Shown piece after piece: positions 1 to 9,255 of a stretch of 60,606 nucleotides of DNA (position 1 is the stretch's first letter; every line of letters begins with the position of its first letter). Origin of the DNA: an uncultured Bacteroidota bacterium (GTDB lineage Bacteria; Bacteroidota; Bacteroidia; Chitinophagales; LD1); assembly GCA_937894725.1 (NCBI GenBank), contig CALAYL010000075.1, positions 1 to 60,606 of the forward strand. The letters are read 5' to 3'. The notes below the pieces were generated by a model. It was not told the origin of the DNA, searched no databases, and saw nothing but the letters and a program-made list of their open reading frames with translations. A program made the translations under genes and the position numbers.

Positions 1-269
1 GTAGGAACAATGACTAAATAAAAGGTGGGTTTAGCTATTAAAAAATCCAGATAAAATCTATTAACAGAGCTATTGAATGCCCCGTAATTGAATACTATGT
101 CTATGTCAGCTAAACTATCTACTACCCTTATGCCACTATGACCAAAAGCGGAGTATAACTCACTTCCTTTACCACAAGTCAAAAGACTCATTTTTGTATT
201 AGCATATTGAGCTATGACATTGAGTGAAAAACCAAATAAAAACAATACGAGATAGCCTATTCTTTTCAT
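1..269 (-). CDS. Lnb N-terminal periplasmic domain (DUF4105) protein, partial
   Basis: The reading frame begins at ATG 269 and runs off the window start, giving the first 89 residues. A hydrophobic signal peptide (MKRIGYLVLFLFGFSLNVIA) precedes LLTCGKGSELYSAFGHSGIR and then DIDIVFNYGAFN. This is the pattern of the DUF4105 / Lnb_N family, whose Bacteroides members have been linked to lipoprotein N-acylation at the inner membrane. The conserved Cys-Gly and the GHS motif are present; the membrane half lies outside the window. It starts 9 bp after the stop of the upstream T9SS subtilase gene, so it is probably the last visible gene of the mnmA-led minus-strand operon. The family is reasonably clear; its exact role here is inferred from the family. 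Confidence 0.75.
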   Translation of the reverse strand, partial: MKRIGYLVLFLFGFSLNVIAQYANTKMSLLTCGKGSELYSAFGHSGIRVVDSLADIDIVFNYGAFNSSVNRFYLDFLIAKPTFYLVIVP

Positions 270-278
270 AGGTAAGAA

Positions 279-1925
279 TCATTCTTTTATAACCCTCTTC
301 AAATCATAGTAATCCTTGCCATGTATTTTCAATAGATAAGTACCTTGTGCTAAATTAGTAGTATTAATTTCTATAAATTTCCTAGCATTTAAAGATAAAT
401 CTACACTCGTGCTTTGCATTAGCTTTCCTTGTAATTCGAATAAATCTAAGGTTATTTTGCCGTCATAAGGTTCAACTATATACACTTGCAAAACAGATGT
501 AAATGGATTTGGAAATATATCTAAGTTAATAATTTGAGAAGTTGCAGTAGTTGAATCATTTTTGAGTAATATCATATACGCAATAGCCAAATCTGGAATA
601 CCATAGCCGAAGCTATCGTTTGGTACTTTGAAAAGATGCCCACTGGCTCGAATAGCCTCCATGATATCGAAATTTGACCTAGTAGGGAAAGCTTGTCGAA
701 GACAGGCTGCACCACCCGCCAAAATAGGACAGGCAAACGAAGTGCCATTCGACTGATAAATGCTACCGCTGGGGTCATAGACTACTGGACCTTCACCCAT
801 TGTACACACATCAGGCTTTACTCTGCCTACTGCATTAGGCCCACGACTGCTAAATCGGGCTACTTGCCTATCTTTATTTACTGCTCCTATAGCCAATGCG
901 CTATCCGCATCGGCAGGTGCAGATATGTAATACCAAGGCTTTGCACCTTCATTGCCGGCACTAGTCACCACAATAATGCCTCCTCGAGCGGCTATGTTTG
1001 CGCCTTTAGTAATGACCGTAGTATTGCCATCTAAATCGGCATAGCTGTGGTTGGTACTTGGATCATCAAAGTCTGTGTAACCTAGCGATGTAGAAAACAC
1101 CTCAGCCCCACCGCTCTCTGCAAACTCAGCCGCAAAAACCCAGTTATACTCCTCCACGAGTGTTTCTGATTTATCATCCTCTGTTCTAAATAAACCATAC
1201 AGCGCTTTAGGCGCAGTACCCACAAATTTACCAGGCTCATTGGCCGCCATACACGACAAACAAGAGGTGCCATGCGCACCATCATTATATACATTAGCCT
1301 CTTGATCTACTATATCATAGGTACCTACGATTCTATTTTCATCAAAAAGATGCTTGAAACCCGCAATATTATTGGCATTGGCGAAACCTACATCAAATAC
1401 AGCTATACGCACACTATCAGCTTTGTAGCCCATTTTATGTAAAAAATCTACACGTATCATCTCGTTTTGTATAGTAGCTCGACCGTAATCAAAATTTGTA
1501 GTATCGCCTGTATTAGCCAGCGTTTCAAGCAATTCAAATTTACTAGACTGCTTTTTCAACACAGGCTGTGGTTGATTGATACAAACCACTTTTTCTACAA
1601 ATGGTAAGGCCCGAATACTATCGACTGTAAGCGGATTTTTGCAATCAAACACCGCACAGTTTAACCAACGCGAAGCCTGACGATAATCTATCGCAAAGCT
1701 TTTGATCGCATCAAGATAAGTTGAGGAAACGGGGAGGTCTGTATCGAAAAAACCAATCCCAAGTCGGGTGCGTCTTTCGTATAAAGGAGCCGCCACAAAT
1801 GCCGATGGGTTATTTAAGGTATAAGATGAGGTAACCTTATCTTTAAAGTAAACGGAGTAAGTCTGCGCATCTATATTGTTGCTAAAAACATGGAAAAGCA
1901 AAAGCAAAATACTTCTACTTACCAT
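279..1925 (-). CDS. S8 family serine peptidase (subtilase) with T9SS sorting domain
   Basis: A 548-aa secreted subtilisin-like protease. The N-terminal signal peptide ends near IDAQ. The catalytic triad can be read as Asp178 (AVFDVGF), His218 (DGAHGTS) and Ser396 (SNGTSFACP), with the oxyanion Asn325 in TSAGNEG. The last ~80 residues form a type A T9SS C-terminal domain (NLDIFPNPFTSVLQV ... GTYLLKI), so export across the outer membrane and processing by the type IX machinery is expected. The start overlaps the end of the upstream lipoprotein gene by 11 bp, so translation is probably coupled. All key residues are intact. The substrate cannot be told from sequence. Confidence 0.93.
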   Translation of the reverse strand: MVSRSILLLLFHVFSNNIDAQTYSVYFKDKVTSSYTLNNPSAFVAAPLYERRTRLGIGFFDTDLPVSSTYLDAIKSFAIDYRQASRWLNCAVFDCKNPLTVDSIRALPFVEKVVCINQPQPVLKKQSSKFELLETLANTGDTTNFDYGRATIQNEMIRVDFLHKMGYKADSVRIAVFDVGFANANNIAGFKHLFDENRIVGTYDIVDQEANVYNDGAHGTSCLSCMAANEPGKFVGTAPKALYGLFRTEDDKSETLVEEYNWVFAAEFAESGGAEVFSTSLGYTDFDDPSTNHSYADLDGNTTVITKGANIAARGGIIVVTSAGNEGAKPWYYISAPADADSALAIGAVNKDRQVARFSSRGPNAVGRVKPDVCTMGEGPVVYDPSGSIYQSNGTSFACPILAGGAACLRQAFPTRSNFDIMEAIRASGHLFKVPNDSFGYGIPDLAIAYMILLKNDSTTATSQIINLDIFPNPFTSVLQVYIVEPYDGKITLDLFELQGKLMQSTSVDLSLNARKFIEINTTNLAQGTYLLKIHGKDYYDLKRVIKE

Positions 1926-2673
1926 AGCTATTTACTTTCATTCGGATTCTAAATCCGGTAGCCTTCAATGGCCTATCCCATCCAGAGCTAACATCTTGTT
2001 TTGTAATGACTTCAAATTCTTTTGAAACTAAGCCCACACCTTTGGCATACACTTCTACGCTTCTTTTTTTATCTATTAAATTTTCTTCATCGACTTGCAC
2101 TATGGTAGCGGTAGAATCAAAAGATAAGGTTTGTATCATTTTAGGTGTATTCACTTCTTTGAAAACATACGTCCAATCATTATAGACTTTAAAGAAATTG
2201 GTATCTGTAGCAGGCAAATAATTATTGCCTTTCCAACTGAGTTCATTTTTAGGTGGGAAAACAAATTTCGTAAATTTCAAATCATCTTCTACTCGCTCAA
2301 AATTAGTAGTCGTTTTGAGGCAATACCATACTTTCAAATCGCCCCAATTGGCCGTAGCATTTGGTCTTCGCATAACCTCTAGTCGATAATTGAGCCTATT
2401 TTGATTGTCATAAAAAGTATCTGCAATCAACTCTCTCTGTTGATATCGAATAGTATCTACAAACTGAGAAGGTGAACTGTATAAATAGCGATACGAATCT
2501 ACATCAAAGATGGTGTATTGCCCTATACTCAACGGCTGATAATCGTACAGATAATCGCGGGTGTCGTTATACATTTCTTTTTTGCAGGCAGAAAAAGCCA
2601 ATGCAATAAGTAAGATTGCGATAGCAATCAAACTGTTTTTTCTTTCTAAAAAGAGAAGGATGTATTTCTTCAT
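1915..2673 (-). CDS. Putative lipoprotein of unknown function
   Basis: A 252-aa protein with a long hydrophobic N-terminus followed by a lipobox (AFSAC, Cys at about residue 30) and a lysine-rich start of the mature part. It is therefore probably an envelope lipoprotein. The rest is rich in aromatic and charged residues, with beta-strand-like stretches (PLSIGQYTIFDVDSYRY, WGDLKVWYCLKTT). I do not recognise a named domain. It lies 38 bp downstream of mnmA and overlaps the subtilase start, so the three genes are probably co-transcribed. Small lipoproteins of this style are common in Bacteroidota. Confidence 0.8.
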   Translation of the reverse strand: MKKYILLFLERKNSLIAIAILLIALAFSACKKEMYNDTRDYLYDYQPLSIGQYTIFDVDSYRYLYSSPSQFVDTIRYQQRELIADTFYDNQNRLNYRLEVMRRPNATANWGDLKVWYCLKTTTNFERVEDDLKFTKFVFPPKNELSWKGNNYLPATDTNFFKVYNDWTYVFKEVNTPKMIQTLSFDSTATIVQVDEENLIDKKRSVEVYAKGVGLVSKEFEVITKQDVSSGWDRPLKATGFRIRMKVNSYGK

Positions 2674-2711
2674 TCGTATAAATCTAACAATCTATTTTCA
2701 AAACTATAAAA

Positions 2712-3818
2712 TCAATCTTCAATTTTGAAGTTTGAAAAAATAACTCCACCGCCTATCACATCGTCACCTTCGTAAAAAACAGCACTTTGCCCAGGTGCGA
2801 TGGCCGACACAGAAGAATCAAAAGCCACTCTGATTCTATCACCCATCTGTCGCAAAGTGCTTTGCTCTCCATCGTGCTTGTATCGCACCTTTGTTGTAGA
2901 AGGCATTTGCCCCTCAATACTGGCATACTTTTGGAGGTTGAGTTTGCCCACCCACATACCATCGCGAGCCAAGCTTTCCTCCTCTCCTAGTACTACGGTA
3001 TTGGTCTCTGGCAATATCTCTGTTACAAACATCGGCTTACCAAATGCTAGCCCCAACCCCTTTCGCTGCCCTATCGTATAAAAAGGATAGCCCTGATGCT
3101 TACCCAATATTTTCCCTTCGGTATCTATAAAGTTTCCACCGGCTACTTCGGCTTCGAGCTCAGGTTTTTGCCGTTTCAAAAATCCTCTATAATCATTGTC
3201 AGGCACAAAACAAATTTCGTAACTCTCACTTTTATTAGCAATAGCGGTATAGCCCATATCTCTCGCCATTTGTTTTATCTCTGGCTTATGATACTTGCCC
3301 ATTGGAAACATAGTACGTTTCAAACAATCTTGACTTATTCCCCACAGCACGTACGACTGGTCTTTATTATCATCCTTTCCCTTTGACACTACAAAGCGAC
3401 TGTTTTCTTCTCGCACTTTGGCATAATGTCCAGTAGCTATAAACTCGCAGTCCATAGCGTCCGCTCGTTTCAATAGTGCTTCCCACTTAATGTGTGTGTT
3501 GCACATCACACAAGGGTTTGGGGTGCGGCCAGCTAGATATTCATCGACAAAATTATTGATCACAAAATCGCCAAATTCTTCTCTTATATCAACCACAAAA
3601 TGGCTAAAACCTAAGTCCACCGCCACTTCTCGAGCATCATTGATAGAGTCGAGTGAGCAGCAACCTGTTTCCTTTTTTGAGCCACCACTATTGGCATAGT
3701 CCCAGGTTTTCATCGTGATGCCAACGACCTCATAGCCTTGCTCATGCAGCATCACAGCCGCTACGGTACTATCGATACCTCCACTCATGGCCACTAATAC
3801 TTTTCCCATTTTGCTCAT
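2712..3818 (-). CDS. mnmA: tRNA-specific 2-thiouridylase MnmA
   Basis: A 368-aa enzyme that thiolates uridine 34 of tRNA-Lys, -Glu and -Gln in the cytoplasm, using ATP and persulfide sulfur. The PP-loop ATP-binding motif SGGIDS is at residues 12-17. The catalytic cysteines are Cys103 (NPCVMCN) and Cys203 (YEICFVPD), matching the Cys pair of the family. The C-terminal beta-barrel part (YTIGQRKGLG ... GQSAVFYEGDDVIGGGVI) is complete. The start MSKMGKVLVAMSGG fits Bacteroidota homologues; an alternative Met is at residue 4. It heads a minus-strand run of four genes. Confidence 0.97.
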   Translation of the reverse strand: MSKMGKVLVAMSGGIDSTVAAVMLHEQGYEVVGITMKTWDYANSGGSKKETGCCSLDSINDAREVAVDLGFSHFVVDIREEFGDFVINNFVDEYLAGRTPNPCVMCNTHIKWEALLKRADAMDCEFIATGHYAKVREENSRFVVSKGKDDNKDQSYVLWGISQDCLKRTMFPMGKYHKPEIKQMARDMGYTAIANKSESYEICFVPDNDYRGFLKRQKPELEAEVAGGNFIDTEGKILGKHQGYPFYTIGQRKGLGLAFGKPMFVTEILPETNTVVLGEEESLARDGMWVGKLNLQKYASIEGQMPSTTKVRYKHDGEQSTLRQMGDRIRVAFDSSVSAIAPGQSAVFYEGDDVIGGGVIFSNFKIED

Positions 3819-3823
3819 AAATG

Positions 3824-3831
3824 CAAATGTA
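3824..3831 (-). promoter_or_regulatory. Candidate Bacteroidota -7 element upstream of mnmA
   Basis: On the minus strand the sequence TACATTTG matches the Bacteroidota -7 consensus TAnnTTTG. It lies only 5 bp before the mnmA ATG, so it would imply a nearly leaderless transcript. No good -33 TTTG was seen at the usual spacing, so the call is weak. Confidence 0.3.
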
Positions 3832-3937
3832 GCACAAATCAGGCTACTCTAAAAATTCGACCTTTCTATTTCATGCCAAAAGCCAAACTGTTTGCTATTT
3901 TTGGATTTTTGACCGCTTATCCAACTAAAAAGACAAG

Positions 3938-4831
3938 ATGAAAATGCTACTCCACTTCCTCAATCCCATAGCCTGGTTCAAGGCATTGAACTATGCCCGC
4001 CAATCTGCCAAATTTGACAAATCGACTTTTGACTTAGAGCTCTATCTCTACTCAAAAATCTTGTCGAACAATATGCTACATTATGGTTATTTTGAAAATT
4101 CAGACATAGCTCCCGCCACTATATCGCTCAAGCAACTCGAAGATGCGCAAGTGAAGTACGCACAAAATATCATTGATGAGATAAAAGATACCCAACACAC
4201 TGTACTAGATATAGGCTGCGGTATGGGTGGATTGTCGAGTATGATCATGGACAAAAAAATTCCTGTAGAATGTCTTACGCCAAACAAAAACCAAGTGGAC
4301 TTTATTCGTCAATCGTTTCCTAATCTCACTTGCCATCCATGCAAATTTGAGGAGTTGAAAACGAATCAACGCTTCGGTACACTTATCAACTCAGAGTCGA
4401 TACAATACATTTCGCTCGATAAAGCTTTTGAGCAAGCAGATGCACTCGCTATGCCCAATGCACGTTGGATTATCGTTGACTATTTCAGAAAAAACAATGA
4501 TGGCATCAATAAAAGTTCACACTTGCTTGCTGATTTTTTAAAAAAAATAGACGCTAGTAATTGGCAACTAATTTTACAAAAAGACATTACCCAAAATGTG
4601 CTACCCACGCTACGGTTTGCGAATATGTATGCAGAGCGCTTTCTTATGCCTATCAAGCATTTTGGCTATGAAAAATTGCGATTTAAAATACCCTCTCTTT
4701 ATTATATGACCAGTGGTGTGAGAGAAAAAATAGAGCAAAAAATAACGAAAGAGAAAGCCTCAATAGATCCTGAGAAATTCGAAAATGAAAAACAATATTT
4801 ATTTTTTGTTTTAGAACGAAAAAGAAACTAG
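3938..4831 (+). CDS. Class I SAM-dependent methyltransferase
   Basis: A 297-aa protein with the SAM-binding motif I at residues 89-99 (VLDIGCGMGGL). Upstream of it, NMLHYGYF resembles cyclopropane-fatty-acid-synthase-like and small-molecule methyltransferases. A motif-II-like acidic stretch (IIVDYF) is also visible. The substrate cannot be predicted. It is divergent from mnmA, and its stop codon shares the CTAG tetramer with the stop of the convergent neighbour (4-bp overlap, no terminator between them). Confidence 0.8.
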   Translation: MKMLLHFLNPIAWFKALNYARQSAKFDKSTFDLELYLYSKILSNNMLHYGYFENSDIAPATISLKQLEDAQVKYAQNIIDEIKDTQHTVLDIGCGMGGLSSMIMDKKIPVECLTPNKNQVDFIRQSFPNLTCHPCKFEELKTNQRFGTLINSESIQYISLDKAFEQADALAMPNARWIIVDYFRKNNDGINKSSHLLADFLKKIDASNWQLILQKDITQNVLPTLRFANMYAERFLMPIKHFGYEKLRFKIPSLYYMTSGVREKIEQKITKEKASIDPEKFENEKQYLFFVLERKRN

Positions 4832-5829
4832 TATTTCTCCACCTCTGTAGGCAAAGCAGGTTGCTTTTTGGGTGTGCCAAAAAGGGGCACAGGTATAGGC
4901 GGATTATCATCTTCATTTATCGCAAAGGTGAATACCTTTTCTATCCATTGCCAACGTTCTTTTATCCATTTAAACCCTTCGTATGTGCCATCTGGTACGT
5001 AGGCAAAAAATGCACCTTTGGCTCTAGGGTCTTGTGGGGCTAGATGATCAAATACAATAATCTCCAAATTTCTATCGTAATTGAGCGTAGGCGAGGCATT
5101 CCATTTGTACTCAATAAAAAATCGAGATAAGGTATCGAGTGGTTTTAGGGCAAACGAATCGTTTGATTTAAAATGAAATAATGGTGCGCCAAACACTGGT
5201 TTTCGATTTTCATCGAAACGAAGTATTTCTATAATTTTTCTTCGAGAAGTGAAATCAGCCGCCTCAAATCCAAACAAGGTATAGACCTTTTGTTTGTTGA
5301 CCGTTTGCTGCATGATATTGTAATACACACAACCGTACCAATTATCAGCTGTTAGTATTTGCTGTGTGTGAAAAGGTAATGTATCTCGTAAATCCCGAAG
5401 TGGGAAAATCTTCATTTTTTCTGACTTCATTTGTATCAACCCATAATAGCGAAAATGGCCTTTGGGATAATGCAACTGCCAAGTCAAAATACGAAACGAA
5501 CTATCGGGCGGATATACTTTAGATACATTGGCGAGTGAGTCGAATGGATAATAAAATGAATTATCAGCTTTGAGTGCATTCAATAATTTGGGTATAAACT
5601 TGTAGCAAGCTATTTTTCTATTGTCGAGCGAAAGCGTATCCCACATCACGATATGCGATAAAATCTGTAAAGAATCTTCCGCCTTTTTGAGCTTGGCGAG
5701 ATTTGCTTTCGTGATGGTTGAGTTTTGAATACTAGCCAACATTGAGGTATTGGCAGGCTTTTTTTGACCCAAAGCGGCTGTTGCAAAAATGCCTAAAAAA
5801 AGTACTAAAAAGGAGAATCGATTTGCCAT
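4828..5829 (-). CDS. Secreted hypothetical protein
   Basis: A 333-aa protein with a clear signal peptide (MANRFSFLVLFLGIFATAALG, cleavage near LGQ) and a mature region rich in aromatic residues. I recognise no named domain. Stretches such as YYGLIQMKSEKMKIFPLRDL, NWYGCVYYNI and YTLFGFEAADFTSRRK recall Bacteroidota outer-envelope hypothetical proteins. There is no T9SS domain or lipobox. The stop overlaps the convergent methyltransferase stop by 4 bp. The gene appears intact, with no operon partner visible. Confidence 0.75.
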   Translation of the reverse strand: MANRFSFLVLFLGIFATAALGQKKPANTSMLASIQNSTITKANLAKLKKAEDSLQILSHIVMWDTLSLDNRKIACYKFIPKLLNALKADNSFYYPFDSLANVSKVYPPDSSFRILTWQLHYPKGHFRYYGLIQMKSEKMKIFPLRDLRDTLPFHTQQILTADNWYGCVYYNIMQQTVNKQKVYTLFGFEAADFTSRRKIIEILRFDENRKPVFGAPLFHFKSNDSFALKPLDTLSRFFIEYKWNASPTLNYDRNLEIIVFDHLAPQDPRAKGAFFAYVPDGTYEGFKWIKERWQWIEKVFTFAINEDDNPPIPVPLFGTPKKQPALPTEVEKY

Positions 5830-5959
5830 GTTGTAAATAAACGAAAAATGATGCCAAAAAATTGCGATGCTGCCAATCTTTCCAAATTTTAAAGTTGAGA
5901 TGACTTTGCTGTGTTTAAAATAAATTGACTTTGAGCTAGCCCCAAACCAGTCAGCCAGT

Positions 5960-6970
5960 TTAAGAAGTTTTTTTATCTGGAAAAAGCAATGAAATAACTA
6001 CTGAAAGAATAAGCACTCCGCCCACAATACTCAACGATATTGGAGAAGAGATATGAATCCAAGGGGAGATAATCATCTTAACACCAATGAATGTCAATAT
6101 AACAGATAAACCATAAGGCAATTTGCTGAACATGTATATAAAATTTGACAGCAAAAAATACAGAGATCGCAACCCAAGAATGGCGAAAATATTGGAGGTA
6201 TAAAGAATAAAAGGATCTTTGGATATAGCAAATATTGCAGGAATACTATCTACTGCAAACAGTAAATCCGAAAATTCTATTACAGCTACTACCACCAATA
6301 AAGGGGTGGCTGTTTTTACGCCTTTTCTTATAGTGAAGAATTTATTTCCATCATAATCATCATTCACCTTATACATCCTTTTTACCAATCGCGCCCCTGC
6401 CGAATTTGCAAAATCCTTCTCTTCATCTTCATCACCACCGCCCCATGACTTGACACCAGCATACATGAGAAAAAAACCAAAAATTGTAAGTACTACATTG
6501 ATTTCAACCGCCATACCAAACAATTTAAATACGGGCAAGTAGGTCAAATTTATGATTCCAACTCCTGCAAAAATAAAAATGGCTCTAAAAACCAAAGCGC
6601 CAATAATACCCCAGAATAGTACTTTGTGGTGCAATGCTCGCGGAACTTTAAAATAAGAGAACACTAAGATGAATACGAAAAGATTATCGACCGATAGCGC
6701 CTTTTCTATCCAATAGGCTGCTTGAAATTGTGTAAATTTTTCGATAGCCAATTCATGTCCACCCACATCCTGATTGAATACCCAATATACCACAGCTGAA
6801 AACGACATAGACAAAGAAATCCAGACAACAGACCAAATCGTTGCTTCCTTTGATGAAACGATATGACTACTTTTATTGAACACACCAAGGTCTAAAAGCA
6901 ACATTATAAAAACCGTGATGCCAAAACCCAAGACCAATCCTGGGTGTAATTGCAAAATACCTTGCTCCAT
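5960..6970 (-). CDS. TerC/Alx family membrane protein
   Basis: A 336-aa polytopic inner-membrane protein of the TerC family (includes Alx, linked to manganese efflux, and tellurite-resistance TerC). About eight to nine hydrophobic segments are visible. Family hallmarks are LLLDLGVFN near residue 28, YWIEKALSVDNLFVFILVF (residues ~85-103) and the second acidic signature FSDLLFAVDSIPAIFAIS. The acidic residues in these membrane segments are the likely metal ligands. A charged loop (DEDEEKDF) sits mid-protein. No recognisable yybP-ykoY riboswitch was seen upstream. It stands alone on the minus strand. Confidence 0.9.
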   Translation of the reverse strand: MEQGILQLHPGLVLGFGITVFIMLLLDLGVFNKSSHIVSSKEATIWSVVWISLSMSFSAVVYWVFNQDVGGHELAIEKFTQFQAAYWIEKALSVDNLFVFILVFSYFKVPRALHHKVLFWGIIGALVFRAIFIFAGVGIINLTYLPVFKLFGMAVEINVVLTIFGFFLMYAGVKSWGGGDEDEEKDFANSAGARLVKRMYKVNDDYDGNKFFTIRKGVKTATPLLVVVAVIEFSDLLFAVDSIPAIFAISKDPFILYTSNIFAILGLRSLYFLLSNFIYMFSKLPYGLSVILTFIGVKMIISPWIHISSPISLSIVGGVLILSVVISLLFPDKKTS

Positions 6971-7131
6971 TTTTGCTTAGTTGATTATTTTTTTGCTATT
7001 GAAATTAAGGCTGCTAGTTGACGAATTCCTTTGGGAAATTTACATTTTTCAAGTATAATTTAAACTATCAATCCAACTAGAGTTTGGTAGTATTATCTAA
7101 CATCTATTAAAGATACTCGTTTTTGATTTAT

Positions 7132-7163
7132 AAAAAAAAGGTTGGCATATTTACCAACCTTTT
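7132..7163 (-). terminator. Rho-independent terminator after thiolase
   Basis: Perfect 10-bp arms AAAAGGTTGG / CCAACCTTTT (7136-7145 and 7154-7163) with an 8-nt loop, followed on the minus strand by a run of eight T. It lies 48 bp after the thiolase stop. Confidence 0.85.
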
Positions 7164-7210
7164 CGATTATGGGTTTACATGTTAGTCAGCTGTATGTTTT
7201 AAATCAAAAG

Positions 7211-8386
7211 TTACAACTTTTCTATCACCACTGCGCTTGCGCCTCCACCACCGTTGCAGATACCTGCTACTCCATATTTTCCACCTTTGTGTTTCAACAC
7301 AGATAGCAATGTACAGATGATACGCGCACCGCTCACTCCCACTGGGTGGCCTAGTGATACTGCACCACCAAATACGTTCACCTTGGCTGGATCAAGGTTG
7401 AGCAGTTTTGTGTTAGCCATCGTCACATTCGCAAAAGCTTCATTGATTTCAAAAAAGTCCACTTGTGATTGTTCAATACCTGCTTTTTTCAATGCCAAAG
7501 GAATCGCCTTAGCCGGTGCTGTAGTGAAATCGTCTGGTGCCTGCTCTGCATCTGCATAGCCTATGAGTTTTGCGATAGGCGTAAGTCCTAGCTCTTTTAC
7601 TTTTGCGCCACTCATGAGTACTAAAGCGGCTGCTCCGTCATTTATTTTTGATGCATTCACAGCAGTTACAGTACCCTCTTTACCAAATGCAGGACGAAGT
7701 GTAGCCACTTTATCTGCCTTTAATTTTTTATATTCTTCATCGTCCGAAACGAAAGTCGAATCGCCTTTTCCTTTGATTTCTACTGGAAAAATTTCATCTA
7801 CAAACCAACCCTTCGCATGCGCTTCAGCAGCACGCTTATACGACTCTAAGGCAAATGCATCTTGGTCTTCTCTAGAGAAGTTGAATTTCACTGCACATCG
7901 GTCTCCACTATTGCCCATCATCTGCAAGGTATATGGATCTTGGAGCGCATCTTTCACTATCGAATCTATCAATGCACTATTGCCATAGCGATAGCCACCA
8001 CGCGCATTTTCGAGCATAAATGGCGCATTGGTCATACTCTCCATACCACCCGCTACCACTACATCTTTATCGCCAAGCATGATAGACTGCCCGCCTAAAA
8101 TTACGGCTTTCATACCCGATGCACACACCTTGTTTACGGTAGTGCAAGTTGCACTCGATTGCACTCCAGCAGCTAGGGCAGCTTGACGTGCAGGAGCTTG
8201 ACCATTGTTGGCTTGAATTACATTGCCCATGATGACTTCTTCTACTTGTTCGCCAGAGATACTGGCTTTTTCCATTACTTTTTTGATGGCTTGGCGACCT
8301 AACTCTACGGCTGTGAGGTTAGCAAATACACCACTCATACTACCAATCGGGGTTCGAGCTACAGCTACTATAAATACTTCGTTCAT
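7211..8386 (-). CDS. Acetyl-CoA C-acyltransferase (thiolase)
   Basis: A 391-aa thiolase that condenses or cleaves acyl-CoA (acetoacetyl-CoA type; fatty acid or ketone-body metabolism, cytoplasmic). The nucleophile is Cys88 in TTVNKVCASGMKAV. The C-terminal GGAVSLGHPVGVSGARI carries the catalytic His, and GICNGGGGASA the second catalytic Cys. NEAFANV is the third signature. Length and order match AtoB/FadA-type enzymes. It is a single gene with its own terminator. Whether it is biosynthetic or degradative cannot be decided from sequence alone. Confidence 0.95.
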   Translation of the reverse strand: MNEVFIVAVARTPIGSMSGVFANLTAVELGRQAIKKVMEKASISGEQVEEVIMGNVIQANNGQAPARQAALAAGVQSSATCTTVNKVCASGMKAVILGGQSIMLGDKDVVVAGGMESMTNAPFMLENARGGYRYGNSALIDSIVKDALQDPYTLQMMGNSGDRCAVKFNFSREDQDAFALESYKRAAEAHAKGWFVDEIFPVEIKGKGDSTFVSDDEEYKKLKADKVATLRPAFGKEGTVTAVNASKINDGAAALVLMSGAKVKELGLTPIAKLIGYADAEQAPDDFTTAPAKAIPLALKKAGIEQSQVDFFEINEAFANVTMANTKLLNLDPAKVNVFGGAVSLGHPVGVSGARIICTLLSVLKHKGGKYGVAGICNGGGGASAVVIEKL

Positions 8387-8457
8387 TATCTATTATTTTG
8401 AGGTTAAAATTTGATTTTAGACTGCAAATGTCGCATTTTTTTGCAAATTGCAGGTAT

Positions 8458-9255
8458 ATGAAACAACAATTGGTTCTCGACAAAATGCCTACCCTTCGCA
8501 TTGACCCTGTGCAGTATTTTTTGCGTACCGAGCATGAATCCTTAGCAGTCAATGACTTTCTGGGTCAGCAAATCCGTTTATCCTTTACTGGACAAATCTT
8601 TTGTGGTATCTGTGGTAAAAAAACCAAAAAATCGTTTGGAGAGGGATTATGTTACAACTGCTTTGCCAATGCACCCGAAAATGCGGAGTGCATTATTAGA
8701 CCAGAGCTGTGTTTGGCCCATGAAGGAAAAGGTAGAGATATAGAATGGGAAAAGAAACATCACCTTCAACCTCACCATGTATATTTAGCTTTGGTAAATG
8801 AAGTAAAAGTAGGCGTGACAAGAGATACACAAATCCCCACCCGATGGATAGACCAAGGAGCGAACGCGGCATTGATAATCGCTACTACACCTTACCGCCA
8901 ACTCGCAGGACAAATAGAGGTGTTTTTAAAATCGCATTATACAGATAAAACAAACTGGCAAAAAATGCTCAAAAACGACTTTAATAAAGCGATTGATTTG
9001 AGAATAGAAAAAGAAAAAATAAAATCGATTTTATCGCCAGAACTTAGCCAATATATAGACCAAAATGATGAAGTAGTAAATATAGAATACCCCGTGATGC
9101 AGTATCCTGATAAAGTAAAAAGTGTAGGCTTCGAAAAACAACCTATAATCTCCGAAAAGCTTACTGGCATTAGAGGACAGTATTTACTATTTGAAGGAGG
9201 TAATGTGCTCAACATTCGCAAACACAGCGGCTACGAAATCTACATTGAGGCATGA
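8458..9255 (+). CDS. DUF2797 domain-containing zinc-ribbon protein
   Basis: A 265-aa protein from ATG 8458 (MKQQLVLDKM). The frame is open upstream to a TTG at 8398 and an ATG at 8428, but those extra residues do not look like family sequence. Two CxxC pairs (FCGICGKK and LCYNCF) form a zinc-ribbon-like knuckle around residues 50-75. They are followed by the DUF2797 signature ECIIRPELCLAH and VYLALVNEVKVGVTR ... RWIDQGA, which resembles a GIY-YIG-like fold segment. Function is unknown. The stop overlaps the next ATG (ATGA), so the two genes are coupled. Confidence 0.85.
   Translation: MKQQLVLDKMPTLRIDPVQYFLRTEHESLAVNDFLGQQIRLSFTGQIFCGICGKKTKKSFGEGLCYNCFANAPENAECIIRPELCLAHEGKGRDIEWEKKHHLQPHHVYLALVNEVKVGVTRDTQIPTRWIDQGANAALIIATTPYRQLAGQIEVFLKSHYTDKTNWQKMLKNDFNKAIDLRIEKEKIKSILSPELSQYIDQNDEVVNIEYPVMQYPDKVKSVGFEKQPIISEKLTGIRGQYLLFEGGNVLNIRKHSGYEIYIEA

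Noticed and set aside
6971..7131. yybP-ykoY manganese riboswitch upstream of terC
   Set aside because: No matching conserved loops or extended stem; only A/T-rich sequence.
8340..8552. Minus-strand frame upstream of the thiolase
   Set aside because: Shadow of the DUF2797 gene; thiolase starts well at 8386 with a family-like N-terminus.
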